From positions 62,001 through 126,000 of the forward strand of contig NZ_JACCCG010000004.1 in assembly GCF_013410955.1 (NCBI RefSeq): a stretch of 64,000 bases of DNA. Reading direction: 5' to 3'. Positions within the stretch are counted from its first letter, which is position 1; each line of letters begins with the position of its first letter. Made by a program: the position numbers and the translations under genes. Below are positions 56,419 through 64,000 of the stretch, one piece after another. This stretch comes from Microbacterium sp. AK009 (GTDB lineage: Bacteria; Actinomycetota; Actinomycetes; Actinomycetales; Microbacteriaceae). The notes beneath the pieces are model-generated. The model searched no databases. It saw nothing but the letters and a program-made list of their open reading frames with translations, and had not been told where the DNA came from.

Positions 56419-56421
56419 ATT
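56416..56421 (+). promoter_or_regulatory. glbO -10 element overlapping the channel-gene stop
   Basis: TAGATT uses the TAG stop of the channel gene as its first three bases. Transcription near 56428 would give a leader of about 42 bases with AAGGAG before glbO. Confidence 0.45.
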
Positions 56422-56469
56422 GGTGGACGGCGCCGCGGAGGCGACGCCCGCGGAAGGAGCGCCCAGTCG

Positions 56470-56880
56470 GTGAGTGACGTCGAGACATCGCCACGGTCGT
56501 TCTACGACGAGGTGGGCGGTCATGCCACCTTCGTCCGACTCGTAGACGTCTTCTATCGTGAGGTGGCCGCCGACGAGGTTCTGCGTCCGATGTACCCCGA
56601 GGAGGACCTCGGGCCGGCCAAGGAGCGCCTGACACTGTTCCTCGAGCAGTACTGGGGCGGCCCGACGACCTACAGCCTGCAGCGCGGTCACCCGCGCTTG
56701 AGGATGAGGCACTCCCCCTTCCACGTCAACCCGGATGCACGGGACCGGTGGCTGCGCCACATGCGGACCGCTGTCGATGAGCTTGGACTGCCGCCCCTCC
56801 ACGAGGAGACCCTTTGGGACTACCTCCATCGGGCGGCATTCGCGATGGTGAACACCTTCGAACCCACCCGGAGCTCATGA
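56470..56880 (+). CDS. glbO: Group II truncated haemoglobin (trHbO)
   Basis: A 136-residue 2-over-2 globin that binds haem and reacts with oxygen, peroxide or NO. Landmarks are [20 protein letters not shown] with the B10 Tyr/CD1 region, [20 protein letters not shown], and [13 protein letters not shown]. The proximal His lies in [11 protein letters not shown] (F8) and the G8 Trp in ARDRWLRHM. These are group II features. Its stop overlaps the ATG of a flavoprotein gene (ATGA), so both are made together. GTG start with AAGGAG ten bases upstream. Confidence 0.94.
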   Translation: MSDVETSPRSFYDEVGGHATFVRLVDVFYREVAADEVLRPMYPEEDLGPAKERLTLFLEQYWGGPTTYSLQRGHPRLRMRHSPFHVNPDARDRWLRHMRTAVDELGLPPLHEETLWDYLHRAAFAMVNTFEPTRSS

Positions 56881-58547
56881 TGGTGTCGACCGCGACGGCG
56901 CAGGCCGACGTCCTCGTGATCGGGTGGGGTCTGGCGGGTCTGGTCGCCACCGCCGAAGCGGTCAGCGCGGGAAAGCGCGTGATCCTTCTGGACCAGGAGC
57001 CGCGCACCAATCTCGGCGGTCAGGCCTGGTGGTCCTTCGGCGGCCTCTTCCTGGTCGACACCCCCGAGCAGCGACGCATGGGAGTGCGGGACTCTCCGGC
57101 CCTCGCCGAGCAGGACTGGTGGGGAACCGCCGGCTTCGACAGACCCGAAGACCTGTGGCCGAGGCGCTGGGCACAGGCCTACCTCGATTTCGCCGCGGGC
57201 GAGAAGCGGGCGTGGTTGCGCGGCAAGGGCATGTCGTTCTTCCCGGTGGTCGGCTGGGCGGAACGCGGCGGCTACGGCGCGACCGGCCCCGGCAACTCGG
57301 TCCCTCGATTCCACATCACCTGGGGGACGGGCCCCGGCGTCGTGGCGCCGTTCCTCCGTGAGGTCGAGCGCGCGGAGTCGGAGGGACGCGTGACGATCCT
57401 CCCCCGCCACCGGGTCACGGGGCTCATCGAGGCCGATGGAGCCATCGGCGGGGCGGAGGGCCTGATTCTCGCGCCCTCCGGCGCGGCTCGCGGGCGCCCG
57501 AGTTCTCGCGAGGTGGTGGGCGACTTCCAGATCGCGGCCGGAGCCACGATCGTTGCTTCGGGAGGGATCGGGGGCAATCACGATCTCGTCCGCCGGGCGT
57601 GGCCCGACCGACTGGGCACGGCGCCGGAACGGATGCTCGCAGGCGTCCCCGCGTATGTCGACGGGTCGATGATGCAGACGGCCGCCGCCGCGGGTGCGAG
57701 AGTGATCAACGGCGATCGGATGTGGCACTACGTCGAGGGGCTCCACAACGTCGATCCGGTCTGGCCGGGCCACGGGATCCGCATCCTGCCCGGGCCCTCG
57801 TCGCTGTGGCTGGACGCCCGGGGAACTCGTCTTCCCGTGCCGCTCTACCCCGGATTCGACACCCTGGGAACCCTCGCACACCTGCGTCGAACAGGATTCG
57901 ACCACTCCTGGTTCGTGCTGTCATCCCGCATCGTGGAGAAGGAGTTCACCCTGTCGGGAAGCGAGCAGAATCCGGATCTGACCGGCAAGGACCTGCCGCT
58001 TCTCATCCGTTCGCGGCTGGGCAAGGGTGCCGCCGGGCCGGTGCAGGCGTTCCTCGATCGCGGCGAGGACTTCGTGGTGCGCGACACCCTCGACGATCTG
58101 ATCGCCGGCATGCAGGCACTCCCCGGCGGTGACGTCCTCGACGACGCGCAGGTGCGGCGCGAGGTGGAAGCACGTGATCGCGAGGTCGAGAACTCCTTCA
58201 CCAAAGATGCACAGATCGCCCTGCTGCGATCGGCACGCGCGTTCCGCGGCGACCGGCTGATCCGCACCGCCGCGCCGCACCGACTTCTCGACCCCAAGGC
58301 CGGACCTCTGATCGCGGCGCGTCTCGGTATCGTCACGCGGAAGACCCTCGGCGGGATCGAGACGGATCTGGACGGTCGGGCCCTCGGCGCCACAGGCTCC
58401 GCCGTGCCGGGACTGTTCGCCGCAGGCGAGGCGAGCGGGTTCGGTGGGGGCGGGGTTCACGGATACCGGGCGCTGGAGGGCACGTTCCTCGGCGGATGCC
58501 TCTTCAGCGGCCGCGCGGCAGGACGGGGCGCCGCGGCAGCAGTGTGA
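56877..58547 (+). CDS. FAD-binding dehydrogenase (fumarate reductase / ketosteroid dehydrogenase-like)
   Basis: A 556-residue flavoprotein. The N-terminal dinucleotide motif is [17 protein letters not shown] followed by an acidic strand end (VILLDQEP). [38 protein letters not shown] and the C-terminal FAD contact [20 protein letters not shown] with [15 protein letters not shown] fit the FAD-binding dehydrogenase group related to fumarate reductase flavoproteins and 3-ketosteroid delta-1-dehydrogenases. The substrate is unknown. The start is the ATG overlapping the globin stop; GGAG is four bases upstream. It could act as electron donor to the globin, but that is inference from coupling alone. 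Confidence 0.9.
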   Translation: MMVSTATAQADVLVIGWGLAGLVATAEAVSAGKRVILLDQEPRTNLGGQAWWSFGGLFLVDTPEQRRMGVRDSPALAEQDWWGTAGFDRPEDLWPRRWAQAYLDFAAGEKRAWLRGKGMSFFPVVGWAERGGYGATGPGNSVPRFHITWGTGPGVVAPFLREVERAESEGRVTILPRHRVTGLIEADGAIGGAEGLILAPSGAARGRPSSREVVGDFQIAAGATIVASGGIGGNHDLVRRAWPDRLGTAPERMLAGVPAYVDGSMMQTAAAAGARVINGDRMWHYVEGLHNVDPVWPGHGIRILPGPSSLWLDARGTRLPVPLYPGFDTLGTLAHLRRTGFDHSWFVLSSRIVEKEFTLSGSEQNPDLTGKDLPLLIRSRLGKGAAGPVQAFLDRGEDFVVRDTLDDLIAGMQALPGGDVLDDAQVRREVEARDREVENSFTKDAQIALLRSARAFRGDRLIRTAAPHRLLDPKAGPLIAARLGIVTRKTLGGIETDLDGRALGATGSAVPGLFAAGEASGFGGGGVHGYRALEGTFLGGCLFSGRAAGRGAAAAV

Positions 58548-58571
58548 GCGGGGCGACGGGCGTGGGGCTGT

Positions 58572-59249
58572 TCAGCCGGCGGTGCGGCCGGTCGCCCGCA
58601 CCGCGGTGAGTCCTTCGCGGGGAGGCCGGCGCACGAGCACGTGCCCGCGTCGAAGACTCAGCCGCGTCCACGCCGGTGCCGCGAACAGGCGTACCGACTC
58701 TTCGCCGCCGATGAAGCCCAGCCCGAACGCAGCGAACGCGACGCCGAGAGGCAGATCGCCGAGTTCTTCCGCCGGGGCCCCCCAGACCTCCGATCTGATC
58801 ACGCGCACCACGTCTTCGCCCGCGTCGGCCGGGAGCCTGTTCGCGATCGCTGCCATCCCCCACTGTGCGCGGGATGCGAGTTCGGATGCCGCGATGTCCT
58901 GCCCGGGGATCCACCCACCCTGGGGCGGTGAGATTCCCGCCCACGCGGGGGCCAGTGCCGTCGCCGGCAGAGTGAGGGCCTTGGCGTCAGCGGCGTCCGC
59001 TGCGAGTGCGGTCGCGTCCACGACGAAGTCGCACTCGAGTTCTGGATCCGCGCGGATCGCACGCATCCCGAGAATCGTGGGAGTGCTGTCGAAGAGTCCT
59101 CGCGGCGCCAGCACGGCGGCCCACATCGTCAGGGTTCCCGCCGACGAGCGCAGGCGCACCGCGCCGTCGCCGAGCCGGGCGGCTCGGCCGGAGAAGGTGA
59201 GGGCATCCGCGACGGCGTCGCGATCGGCGAGAAGGAGGCGCTCGGACAT
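58572..59249 (-). CDS. Hypothetical conserved actinobacterial protein (225 aa)
   Basis: I recognise no domain. The protein is soluble, alpha/beta in look, without signal peptide or membrane segments. It is rich in Ala and Arg, with segments such as TMWAAVLAPRGLFDSTPTIL and GVAFAAFGLGFIGGEESVRL. The ATG lies seven bases after TAGTTT, consistent with a leaderless message. A much longer in-frame reading upstream is antisense to tesB and is rejected. It converges on the flavoprotein gene with a 24-base gap. Confidence 0.78.
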   Translation of the reverse strand: MSERLLLADRDAVADALTFSGRAARLGDGAVRLRSSAGTLTMWAAVLAPRGLFDSTPTILGMRAIRADPELECDFVVDATALAADAADAKALTLPATALAPAWAGISPPQGGWIPGQDIAASELASRAQWGMAAIANRLPADAGEDVVRVIRSEVWGAPAEELGDLPLGVAFAAFGLGFIGGEESVRLFAAPAWTRLSLRRGHVLVRRPPREGLTAVRATGRTAG

Positions 59250-59303
59250 CCGACCTAAACTATCAACGAACGGGCGCCGCGCCCGGACAGGAGGACACGG
59301 CGC

Positions 59304-60227
59304 GTGACCGACCCCGCCCACCCGGCGCACTCGGACCCGGGACACCCCGGATCCGACGCCGACCCCGTCGCATCCATGCTCGCCGTCCTCGACCTGCAGG
59401 GCTCCTCCGCGCGCACCACGGAGGACATCTTCACCGGGGTGTCGCAGCGCATGCCGCTGGGCCGCGTCTACGGCGGTCAGGTGCTGGCGCAGTCGCTGGT
59501 CGCGGCCGAACGCACCATCCCCGAAGGTCGCACGGTCCACTCCATGCACGGCTACTTCCTCCGTCCCGGCGACGCGAGTCTGGGCATCACCTTCTCGGTG
59601 GACCGCATCCACGACGGCCGCTCCTTCTCCACCCGACGCACACAGGCCTTCCAGTCGGGAGTGCCGATCTTCTCCGCCATCGCCTCCTTCCAGGACGACG
59701 ACCCCGGGCTCGAGCACCAGGCAGCCCTTCCCTCCGCCCTTCCCGCACCGGAGGATCTCCCCGACATCGAGGAGCAGCTGACGGGGCTCCACCCGATGTC
59801 CAAGCGGCTGTTCACCGATCGCCCCGTGGATGTGCGCCACGTGCCGTCACCGATCTACCTGCGGGTGGAAGGCGAGAGGGCGCCGCGGCAGGCGGTGTGG
59901 ATGCGGACGCGGCGTCCGTTGCCTGAGGAGCCGGCGCTGCACCGCGCGGTCCTCGCCTACCTCAGCGATCTGACCATTCAGGAGTCGATCCTGCGAGCAC
60001 ACGGGGTGGCCTGGGCGACACCGGGGCTGAAGGTCGCGAGCCTGGATCACGCGATGTGGTGGCATCGGCCGGCGCGTGTGGATGAGTGGCTGGTGTATGT
60101 CCAAGAGTCGCCGAGCGCTCGTGGCGGACGGGGTCTCGCGCGCGGCAGCATCTTCTCCCGCGACGGGGTTCTCGTCGCGAGCGTTGCTCAGGAGGTCATG
60201 GTCCGGGTACCGCCCACCGACGGATGA
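59304..60227 (+). CDS. tesB: Acyl-CoA thioesterase II
   Basis: Hydrolyses acyl-CoA to free acid and CoA; double hotdog fold, 307 residues. Family markers are RVYGGQVLAQSLVAAERTIP, VHSMHGYFLRPGD, DGRSFSTRRTQAFQ, LKVASLDHAMWWHRPARVDE (active-site Asp) and ARGSIFSRDGVLVASVAQE. An N-terminal His/Pro/Asp-rich stretch of about 20 residues is extra. GGAGG lies nine bases before the GTG start. A second, 4HBT-type thioesterase converges on it 19 bases downstream. Confidence 0.94.
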   Translation: MTDPAHPAHSDPGHPGSDADPVASMLAVLDLQGSSARTTEDIFTGVSQRMPLGRVYGGQVLAQSLVAAERTIPEGRTVHSMHGYFLRPGDASLGITFSVDRIHDGRSFSTRRTQAFQSGVPIFSAIASFQDDDPGLEHQAALPSALPAPEDLPDIEEQLTGLHPMSKRLFTDRPVDVRHVPSPIYLRVEGERAPRQAVWMRTRRPLPEEPALHRAVLAYLSDLTIQESILRAHGVAWATPGLKVASLDHAMWWHRPARVDEWLVYVQESPSARGGRGLARGSIFSRDGVLVASVAQEVMVRVPPTDG

Positions 60228-60246
60228 CGTCTCAGCGCGCCGTCTT

Positions 60247-60771
60247 CTAGCGGCGGTGCGCGTAGATCAGCGGGGGGCCGACGTACGGTTCCCACGCCGC
60301 GCGCTCCTGAGCGCTCAGCCGGAGCGGGGCGCCGGAGCGGGCGTCGACTTTGACCACGACCGTCGTCGCGCGCGCATAGACCGTCTGCGCTCCATCCGGC
60401 GCGGCGGTCTCGCGAGGGCTGCACACCTCGTAGCAGACCTCGATGCTTGAGCCGCCCAGCCTGCCGAACCACATCTGGACATCGAGAGGGTGCCGCTGGT
60501 AGGGCACGGGCGCCAGGTACTCGATCTCCTGGCGGGCGATGAGCGTGAGCACGCCCGCGGAGATGCCGGAGGACAGCACCGCGGTGTCGGGGGCTGTCTC
60601 CCCGGGGTCAGGAAGCCAGAATGCGCGGACGCGCGCTTCTTCGAGGAGCTTCAGCATCGCGGTGTTGTTGACGTGGTTGAACGCGTCGAGATCGCCCCAG
60701 CGCAGAGGGATCGGGATGTGCAGCCGACGCCCGAGCGGTGTCGTCTCGGTGATGACGGCAGGGTCAGTCAC
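60247..60771 (-). CDS. 4-hydroxybenzoyl-CoA thioesterase-type acyl-CoA thioesterase
   Basis: A 174-residue single hotdog-domain protein. The motif IPLRWGDLDAFNHVNNTAML carries the catalytic Asp of the FcbC/YbgC-like group, followed by EEARVRAFWL and, later, EIEYLAPVPY and TVYARATTVVVKVD. The substrate chain length is unknown. The GTG start overlaps the last eight bases of ettA, so it is translated after ettA. A longer reading upstream lies inside ettA in another frame and is rejected. Confidence 0.92.
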   Translation of the reverse strand: MTDPAVITETTPLGRRLHIPIPLRWGDLDAFNHVNNTAMLKLLEEARVRAFWLPDPGETAPDTAVLSSGISAGVLTLIARQEIEYLAPVPYQRHPLDVQMWFGRLGGSSIEVCYEVCSPRETAAPDGAQTVYARATTVVVKVDARSGAPLRLSAQERAAWEPYVGPPLIYAHRR

Positions 60772-62443
60772 GCGTGAGCTTGCGATAGGCGGATCGGTGC
60801 GGGGTCGCGGCGTCGGGCCCGAGCCGCTCGATCTTGTTCTGCTCGTACGCGTCGAAGTTGCCCTCGAACCAGTACCACGTGTCCGGGTGCTCCTCGGTGC
60901 CCTCGTAGGCGAGGATGTGGGTGGCGATCCGGTCGAGGAACCAGCGGTCGTGGGTGATGACCACGGCGCAACCGGGGAACTCCAGCAGAGCGTTCTCCAG
61001 CGACTGGAGCGTCTCGACATCGAGGTCGTTGGTCGGCTCGTCGAGGAGGAGGAGGTTGCCGCCCTCCTTCAACGTCAGCGCGAGGTTGAGTCGGTTCCGC
61101 TCGCCACCCGAGAGCACACCGGCCTTCTTCTGCTGATCGGGCCCTTTGAATCCGAACTTCGACACGTACGCGCGGGAGGGGATCTCGGTCTTCCCGACCG
61201 TGATGATGTCCAGGCCGTCGGAGACGACCTCCCACAGCGTCTTCTCGGGATCGATGTTGGCGCGGGACTGGTCGACGTAGCTGATCTTCACCGTCTCGCC
61301 GATCTTGAGAGTCCCGCCGTCGAGCGGCTCCAAGCCGACGATCGTCTTGAACAGGGTCGTCTTCCCGACACCGTTGGGTCCGATCACGCCGACGATGCCG
61401 TTGGGCGGGAGGCTGAAACCCAGCCCGTTGATGAGCGACCGATCGCCGAAGCGCTTCTGGAGGTTCTTCGCCTCGATCACGATGCCGCCCAGACGCGGCC
61501 CCGGCGGGATCTGGATCTCCTCGAAGTCGAGCTTGCGGGTGCGATCGGCTTCGGCAGCCATCTCCTCATAGCGCGCGAGGCGGGCCTTCGACTTCGCCTG
61601 ACGGCCCTTGGCGTTGGAGCGGACCCACTCGAGCTCCTCTTTCAGGCGCTTGGCGAGCTTGGCGTCCTTCTTGCCCTGCACCTCCAGTCGCTCGCCCTTC
61701 TTCTCGAGGTAGGTCGAGTAGTTGCCCTCGTACCCGATGAGGCGGCCCCGGTCGACCTCGGCGATCCACTCGGCGACGTTGTCGAGGAAGTAGCGATCGT
61801 GCGTGATGGCGATCACGGCGCCCGGATACTTCTGCAGGTGCTGCTCGAGCCAGAGGACGCTCTCGGCGTCGAGGTGGTTCGTGGGCTCGTCGAGGAGCAG
61901 CAGGTCGGGCTTCTGCAACAGGAGCTTCGTCAGAGCGACGCGACGCTTCTCACCGCCCGACAGCGGGGCGATCGCCGCATCTCCGGGCGGCGTGCGTAGG
62001 GCATCCATGGCCTGTTCCAGCTGGGAGTCGAGGTCCCAGGCGTCCGCGGCGTCGATCTCCTCCTGCAGCGTCCCCATCTCCGCCAGAAGGGCGTCGAAGT
62101 CGGCGTCGGGATCGGCCATGAGGGCGGAGATCTCGTTGAACCGATCGAGCTTGGCCTTGATGGCGATTCCGTCCTGGATGTTCTCCAGCACCGTCTTGGA
62201 CTCGTCCAGCTCGGGCTCCTGCATGAGGATCCCGACGGTGAATCCGGGACTGAGCTTCGCCTCGCCGTTGGAGGGCGTGTCCAGACCCGCCATGATCTTG
62301 AGGATCGTGGATTTTCCGGCCCCGTTGGGGCCGACCATGCCGATCTTCGCCCCGGGAAGGAAGGCCATCGTGACATCGTCCAGGATCAGCTTGTCGCCGA
62401 CCGCCTTGCGAGCCCGGACCATCGAGTAGATGTATTCAGCCAT
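60764..62443 (-). CDS. ettA: Energy-dependent translational throttle protein EttA (ABC-F)
   Basis: Soluble ABC-F ATPase that binds the ribosomal E site and gates entry into elongation according to ATP/ADP. The 559-residue protein has two nucleotide-binding domains: Walker A GPNGAGKST and GPNGVGKTT, signatures LSGGEKRRVAL and LSGGERNRLNL, and Walker B LLLLDEPTNHLDAES and LLLLDEPTNDLDVET. An arm insertion lies in the first domain and the basic linker EWVRSNAKGRQAKSKARLAR in between. No membrane segments. TAGGCT at 62489-62484 is a possible -10, and GAAGGGAAG precedes the start. Confidence 0.96.
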   Translation of the reverse strand: MAEYIYSMVRARKAVGDKLILDDVTMAFLPGAKIGMVGPNGAGKSTILKIMAGLDTPSNGEAKLSPGFTVGILMQEPELDESKTVLENIQDGIAIKAKLDRFNEISALMADPDADFDALLAEMGTLQEEIDAADAWDLDSQLEQAMDALRTPPGDAAIAPLSGGEKRRVALTKLLLQKPDLLLLDEPTNHLDAESVLWLEQHLQKYPGAVIAITHDRYFLDNVAEWIAEVDRGRLIGYEGNYSTYLEKKGERLEVQGKKDAKLAKRLKEELEWVRSNAKGRQAKSKARLARYEEMAAEADRTRKLDFEEIQIPPGPRLGGIVIEAKNLQKRFGDRSLINGLGFSLPPNGIVGVIGPNGVGKTTLFKTIVGLEPLDGGTLKIGETVKISYVDQSRANIDPEKTLWEVVSDGLDIITVGKTEIPSRAYVSKFGFKGPDQQKKAGVLSGGERNRLNLALTLKEGGNLLLLDEPTNDLDVETLQSLENALLEFPGCAVVITHDRWFLDRIATHILAYEGTEEHPDTWYWFEGNFDAYEQNKIERLGPDAATPHRSAYRKLTRD

Positions 62444-62483
62444 ACCGTTCGCAGCTTCCCTTCGCGTCCGACGTCAGCGTCCC

Positions 62484-62489
62484 AGCCTA
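62484..62489 (-). promoter_or_regulatory. ettA -10 element
   Basis: TAGGCT lies about 40 bases before the ettA ATG, giving a leader of about 33 bases containing GAAGGGAAG. Confidence 0.45.
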
Positions 62490-62544
62490 GCCGGTCGGTC
62501 AGCACGCCCCTTGTCCACTCGGCCACGGGGGGTCGGCCGGCGAC

Positions 62545-63075
62545 TCACCAATCGATCGGTCGCGTCTCCCCCAGGAGGCACGCTCCGTCCGGAAGCGCCC
62601 CGAGCACGGTGGTGACCGGCTCGCCGGTCGCCTCCCCCACCTGGCCGATCAGGCACTGCTCTCCCCATCGGACAGACACCTGGATGCTCTCGGCGGGATT
62701 GCCCACGGTGGACGTGTCGGCAGTGACCTGCATCGCGCCCCTGTCGAATCCGCCGGCCACGAGCGCGTCGACGTATGCTCTGCCGGCGCCGCGACCGTCG
62801 CCGTTCCACACCGATCGGACGATCTGGGTGAAGAAGGGCAGATTGTCCTCCGCCGACCCGTCGGGGACCAACGCCGGGCCTGCCGGGGTGGAGTCCGGCG
62901 ACGGCGCCGGTTCCGCCACGGACCCCGTCGGAGTCGGAGGAGGAGCGGGCGTCTGATCCGGAGTGCACCCCGTGAGCAGGAGCACGACGGCCGCTGCGGA
63001 CAGGAGTCCCTGGGCCCGCGGGCGAGGGAGCAGCGGGCTACGGCGGGCGCGATCGTCCGGTTTCCGCAGGGGCAC
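62545..63075 (-). CDS. Hypothetical lipoprotein (DUF6993-like)
   Basis: A 176-residue exported lipoprotein. A basic N-terminus leads to the hydrophobic signal (LLSAAAVVLLLTGC) with lipobox Cys37. A Pro/Thr/Ser linker of about 35 residues follows, then one small domain. The domain ending (AYVDALVAGGFDRGAMQVTA, SIQVSVRWGEQCLIGQVG, GACLLGETRPIDW) resembles what I recall of the actinobacterial DUF6993 family, with two Cys that could form a disulphide. Function unknown. The GTG start is six bases after TAGACT, consistent with a leaderless mRNA. Confidence 0.82.
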   Translation of the reverse strand: MPLRKPDDRARRSPLLPRPRAQGLLSAAAVVLLLTGCTPDQTPAPPPTPTGSVAEPAPSPDSTPAGPALVPDGSAEDNLPFFTQIVRSVWNGDGRGAGRAYVDALVAGGFDRGAMQVTADTSTVGNPAESIQVSVRWGEQCLIGQVGEATGEPVTTVLGALPDGACLLGETRPIDW

Positions 63076-63120
63076 GCGCCGAGTCTACGTCGCGGCATCG
63101 ACGGCTCCCTGCGCCGGGCG

Positions 63121-63675
63121 TCAGAAAGGTGTCTCACCGGCGGCGGACAGAACCGGATCAGGGGAGCCGGCGTCGTCGGTGTCGCTCTCGGTCGAGCCCT
63201 CGCGGGCTCCCGGGACGCTCGTCGCCCACCCGTCGGTCGACGCCTCACGGGTCGTCTCCGCGGCAGCACCGGGGGTGGCCCATTCGTCCGCCGGCGCCGC
63301 GTCACCCGCGGGTCGCGACGCCGTGGAACGGGTGAAGCGCGACGTGCCGAACTTCAGGTCGTGCCCGATCGCATCGGCTTCCAGCTCCACTGCCGTCCCC
63401 CTGCGCGTTCCGTTGTCCCACTCGCGCACCTTGAGTCTGCCGGTGACGATGACGCGGTCGCCGCGACTGAGCGAGAGCACGGCATGCTCAGCCAGCTGCC
63501 GGAACAGCTGGACGGTGTAGTAGCTGGTCTCGCCGTCCACCCACCGGCCCGTCGCCCTGTCCAGGCGCCGATGGGATGTCGCCAGTCGGAAGGACGTCAC
63601 GGGGACCCCGTCGAGGATTTTCTTGTGCTCCGGGATCGTGGCGATGTTGCCGGTGAGGGTGATCGTGTCTGACAT
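63121..63675 (-). CDS. ssb: Single-stranded DNA-binding protein (probable paralogue)
   Basis: A 184-residue OB-fold protein. The OB domain covers about residues 1-110: MSDTITLTGNIATIPEHKKI, VTSFRLATSHRRLDRATGRW, SYYTVQLFRQLAEHAVLSLS and RVIVTGRLKVREWDNGTRRG. The C-terminal region is disordered and acidic, and ends in ETPF, keeping the Pro-Phe tip by which SSBs recruit partners. It is not beside rpsF or rpsR, so it is probably not the replicative SSB but a second one. AAGGAG stands four bases before the ATG. The leader contains a strong hairpin. Confidence 0.9.
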   Translation of the reverse strand: MSDTITLTGNIATIPEHKKILDGVPVTSFRLATSHRRLDRATGRWVDGETSYYTVQLFRQLAEHAVLSLSRGDRVIVTGRLKVREWDNGTRRGTAVELEADAIGHDLKFGTSRFTRSTASRPAGDAAPADEWATPGAAAETTREASTDGWATSVPGAREGSTESDTDDAGSPDPVLSAAGETPF

Positions 63676-63705
63676 GATGCTCCTTGATCGTGCGGATGTT
63701 CGGAT

Positions 63706-63740
63706 GTGCCGGTGCCCGGGTGCCCGGCGAGCACCGGCAC
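63706..63740 (-). repeat. Long inverted repeat in the ssb leader
   Basis: Ten-base perfect arms GTGCCGGTGC / GCACCGGCAC flank a 15-base centre that itself contains CCGGG/CCCGG. It lies 30 bases before the ssb start, between ssb and a divergent gene. It could be an RNA hairpin in the leader or a protein-binding site. Confidence 0.6.
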
Positions 63741-63877
63741 GGCTCCATCGTGGCCCCGAGGAGAAAAGGGGCACCACGCAACCGGGCGATCGGTGGAGAA
63801 CTCCGCATGCGGCCACGCTGTGCAGGAGAGGACGGCGATGTCGGAGGTCGCACCTATCTTCGATCTCGGAGGTAGCC

Positions 63878-64000
63878 ATGACCACTCTCATCCACTCCAC
63901 GATCCCTGTCACCGATGCGGCGGCGCGCCACGGGCTCCGTCTCGTCGACGCCGGCGCACGCATGTGGCGGGTCGTCGACCGTGCGGGACGCATCGTCGGC
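63878..64000 (+). CDS. Hypothetical protein, 3' end outside window
   Basis: An open frame of 41 codons running off the right edge, starting MTTLIHSTIPVTDAAARHGL and continuing RLVDAGARMWRVVDRAGRIV. An ideal GGAGG stands five bases before the ATG, and TATCTT at 63855-63860 is a possible -10. The repeated WRVVDRAGR-like strand suggests a small beta-rich domain. No family can be named from this fragment. It diverges from ssb. Confidence 0.7.
   Translation, partial: MTTLIHSTIPVTDAAARHGLRLVDAGARMWRVVDRAGRIVG

Noticed and set aside
59250..59840. N-terminal extension of the 225-aa protein
   Set aside because: It is antisense to tesB and precedes a clear leaderless promoter.

Overview
The window is a contiguous, densely coded stretch of a high-GC actinobacterial chromosome, most likely from the family Microbacteriaceae (Microbacterium or a close relative). 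The pointers are the strong G/C third-position bias, the many GTG starts, the actinobacterial gene order ileS-folC-DUF4233-ndk-rne-rplU-rpmA-obg-proB-proA-nadD-rsfS, a ClpP1/ClpP2 pair beside tig and clpX, a ferrochelatase with C-terminal cysteines, and a short translational T-box in front of ileS. Genus is an inference. I see no insertion sequence, prophage, CRISPR array or other obvious island; this reads as core genome.

Layout, left to right: comEC (cut by the left edge) and comEA (DNA uptake); leuS; pabB divergent from a DedA protein and an App1-type phosphatase; a SRAP (YedK/HMCES) gene overlapping a putative alkyl-base DNA glycosylase; a secreted GH3 hexosaminidase and a PQQ-type sugar dehydrogenase lipoprotein; two small divergent genes; an epimerase; tRNA-Ala. 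From about 14.6 to 30.7 kb lies a leftward conserved block: T-box, ileS, folC, DUF4233, ndk, rne, rplU, rpmA, obgE, proB, proA, a small His-rich membrane protein, nadD, a membrane protein and rsfS, interrupted by rightward VKOR and DUF4031 genes. Then come an MHS-type transporter, valS and a small partner gene, a regulator/small protein/MFS exporter operon, an M3 peptidase, and the tig-clpP1-clpP2-clpX group with tRNA-Pro and tRNA-Gly. From 44 to 64 kb are mostly independent housekeeping and stress genes: gamma-carbonic anhydrase, OafA-type acyltransferase, Dps, PaiB-like protein plus amidohydrolase, Nei, RpiB, ferrochelatase, PepN, an MscS channel, truncated haemoglobin coupled to a flavoprotein, two thioesterases, EttA, a lipoprotein, an SSB, and a gene cut by the right edge.

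Themes: translation and protein quality control dominate (three class I aminoacyl-tRNA synthetases for Leu, Ile and Val, L21/L27, Obg, RsfS, EttA, trigger factor, Clp, PepN, Dcp). Genes are tightly coupled by 4-base ATGA/GTGA overlaps, and several convergent pairs overlap at their 3' ends. The most informative cross-cutting pattern is that at least sixteen genes carry a -10-like hexamer (TAGGCT, TAGGAT, TAGACT and similar) exactly 6-8 bases before an ATG/GTG. This implies leaderless mRNAs and fixes several start codons. Best candidates for follow-up are the autoregulated regulator/69-aa/MFS operon, the translationally coupled haemoglobin-flavoprotein pair, the ileS T-box with its start-codon sequestering hairpin, the long structured rne leader, and a possible coupling uORF before leuS.
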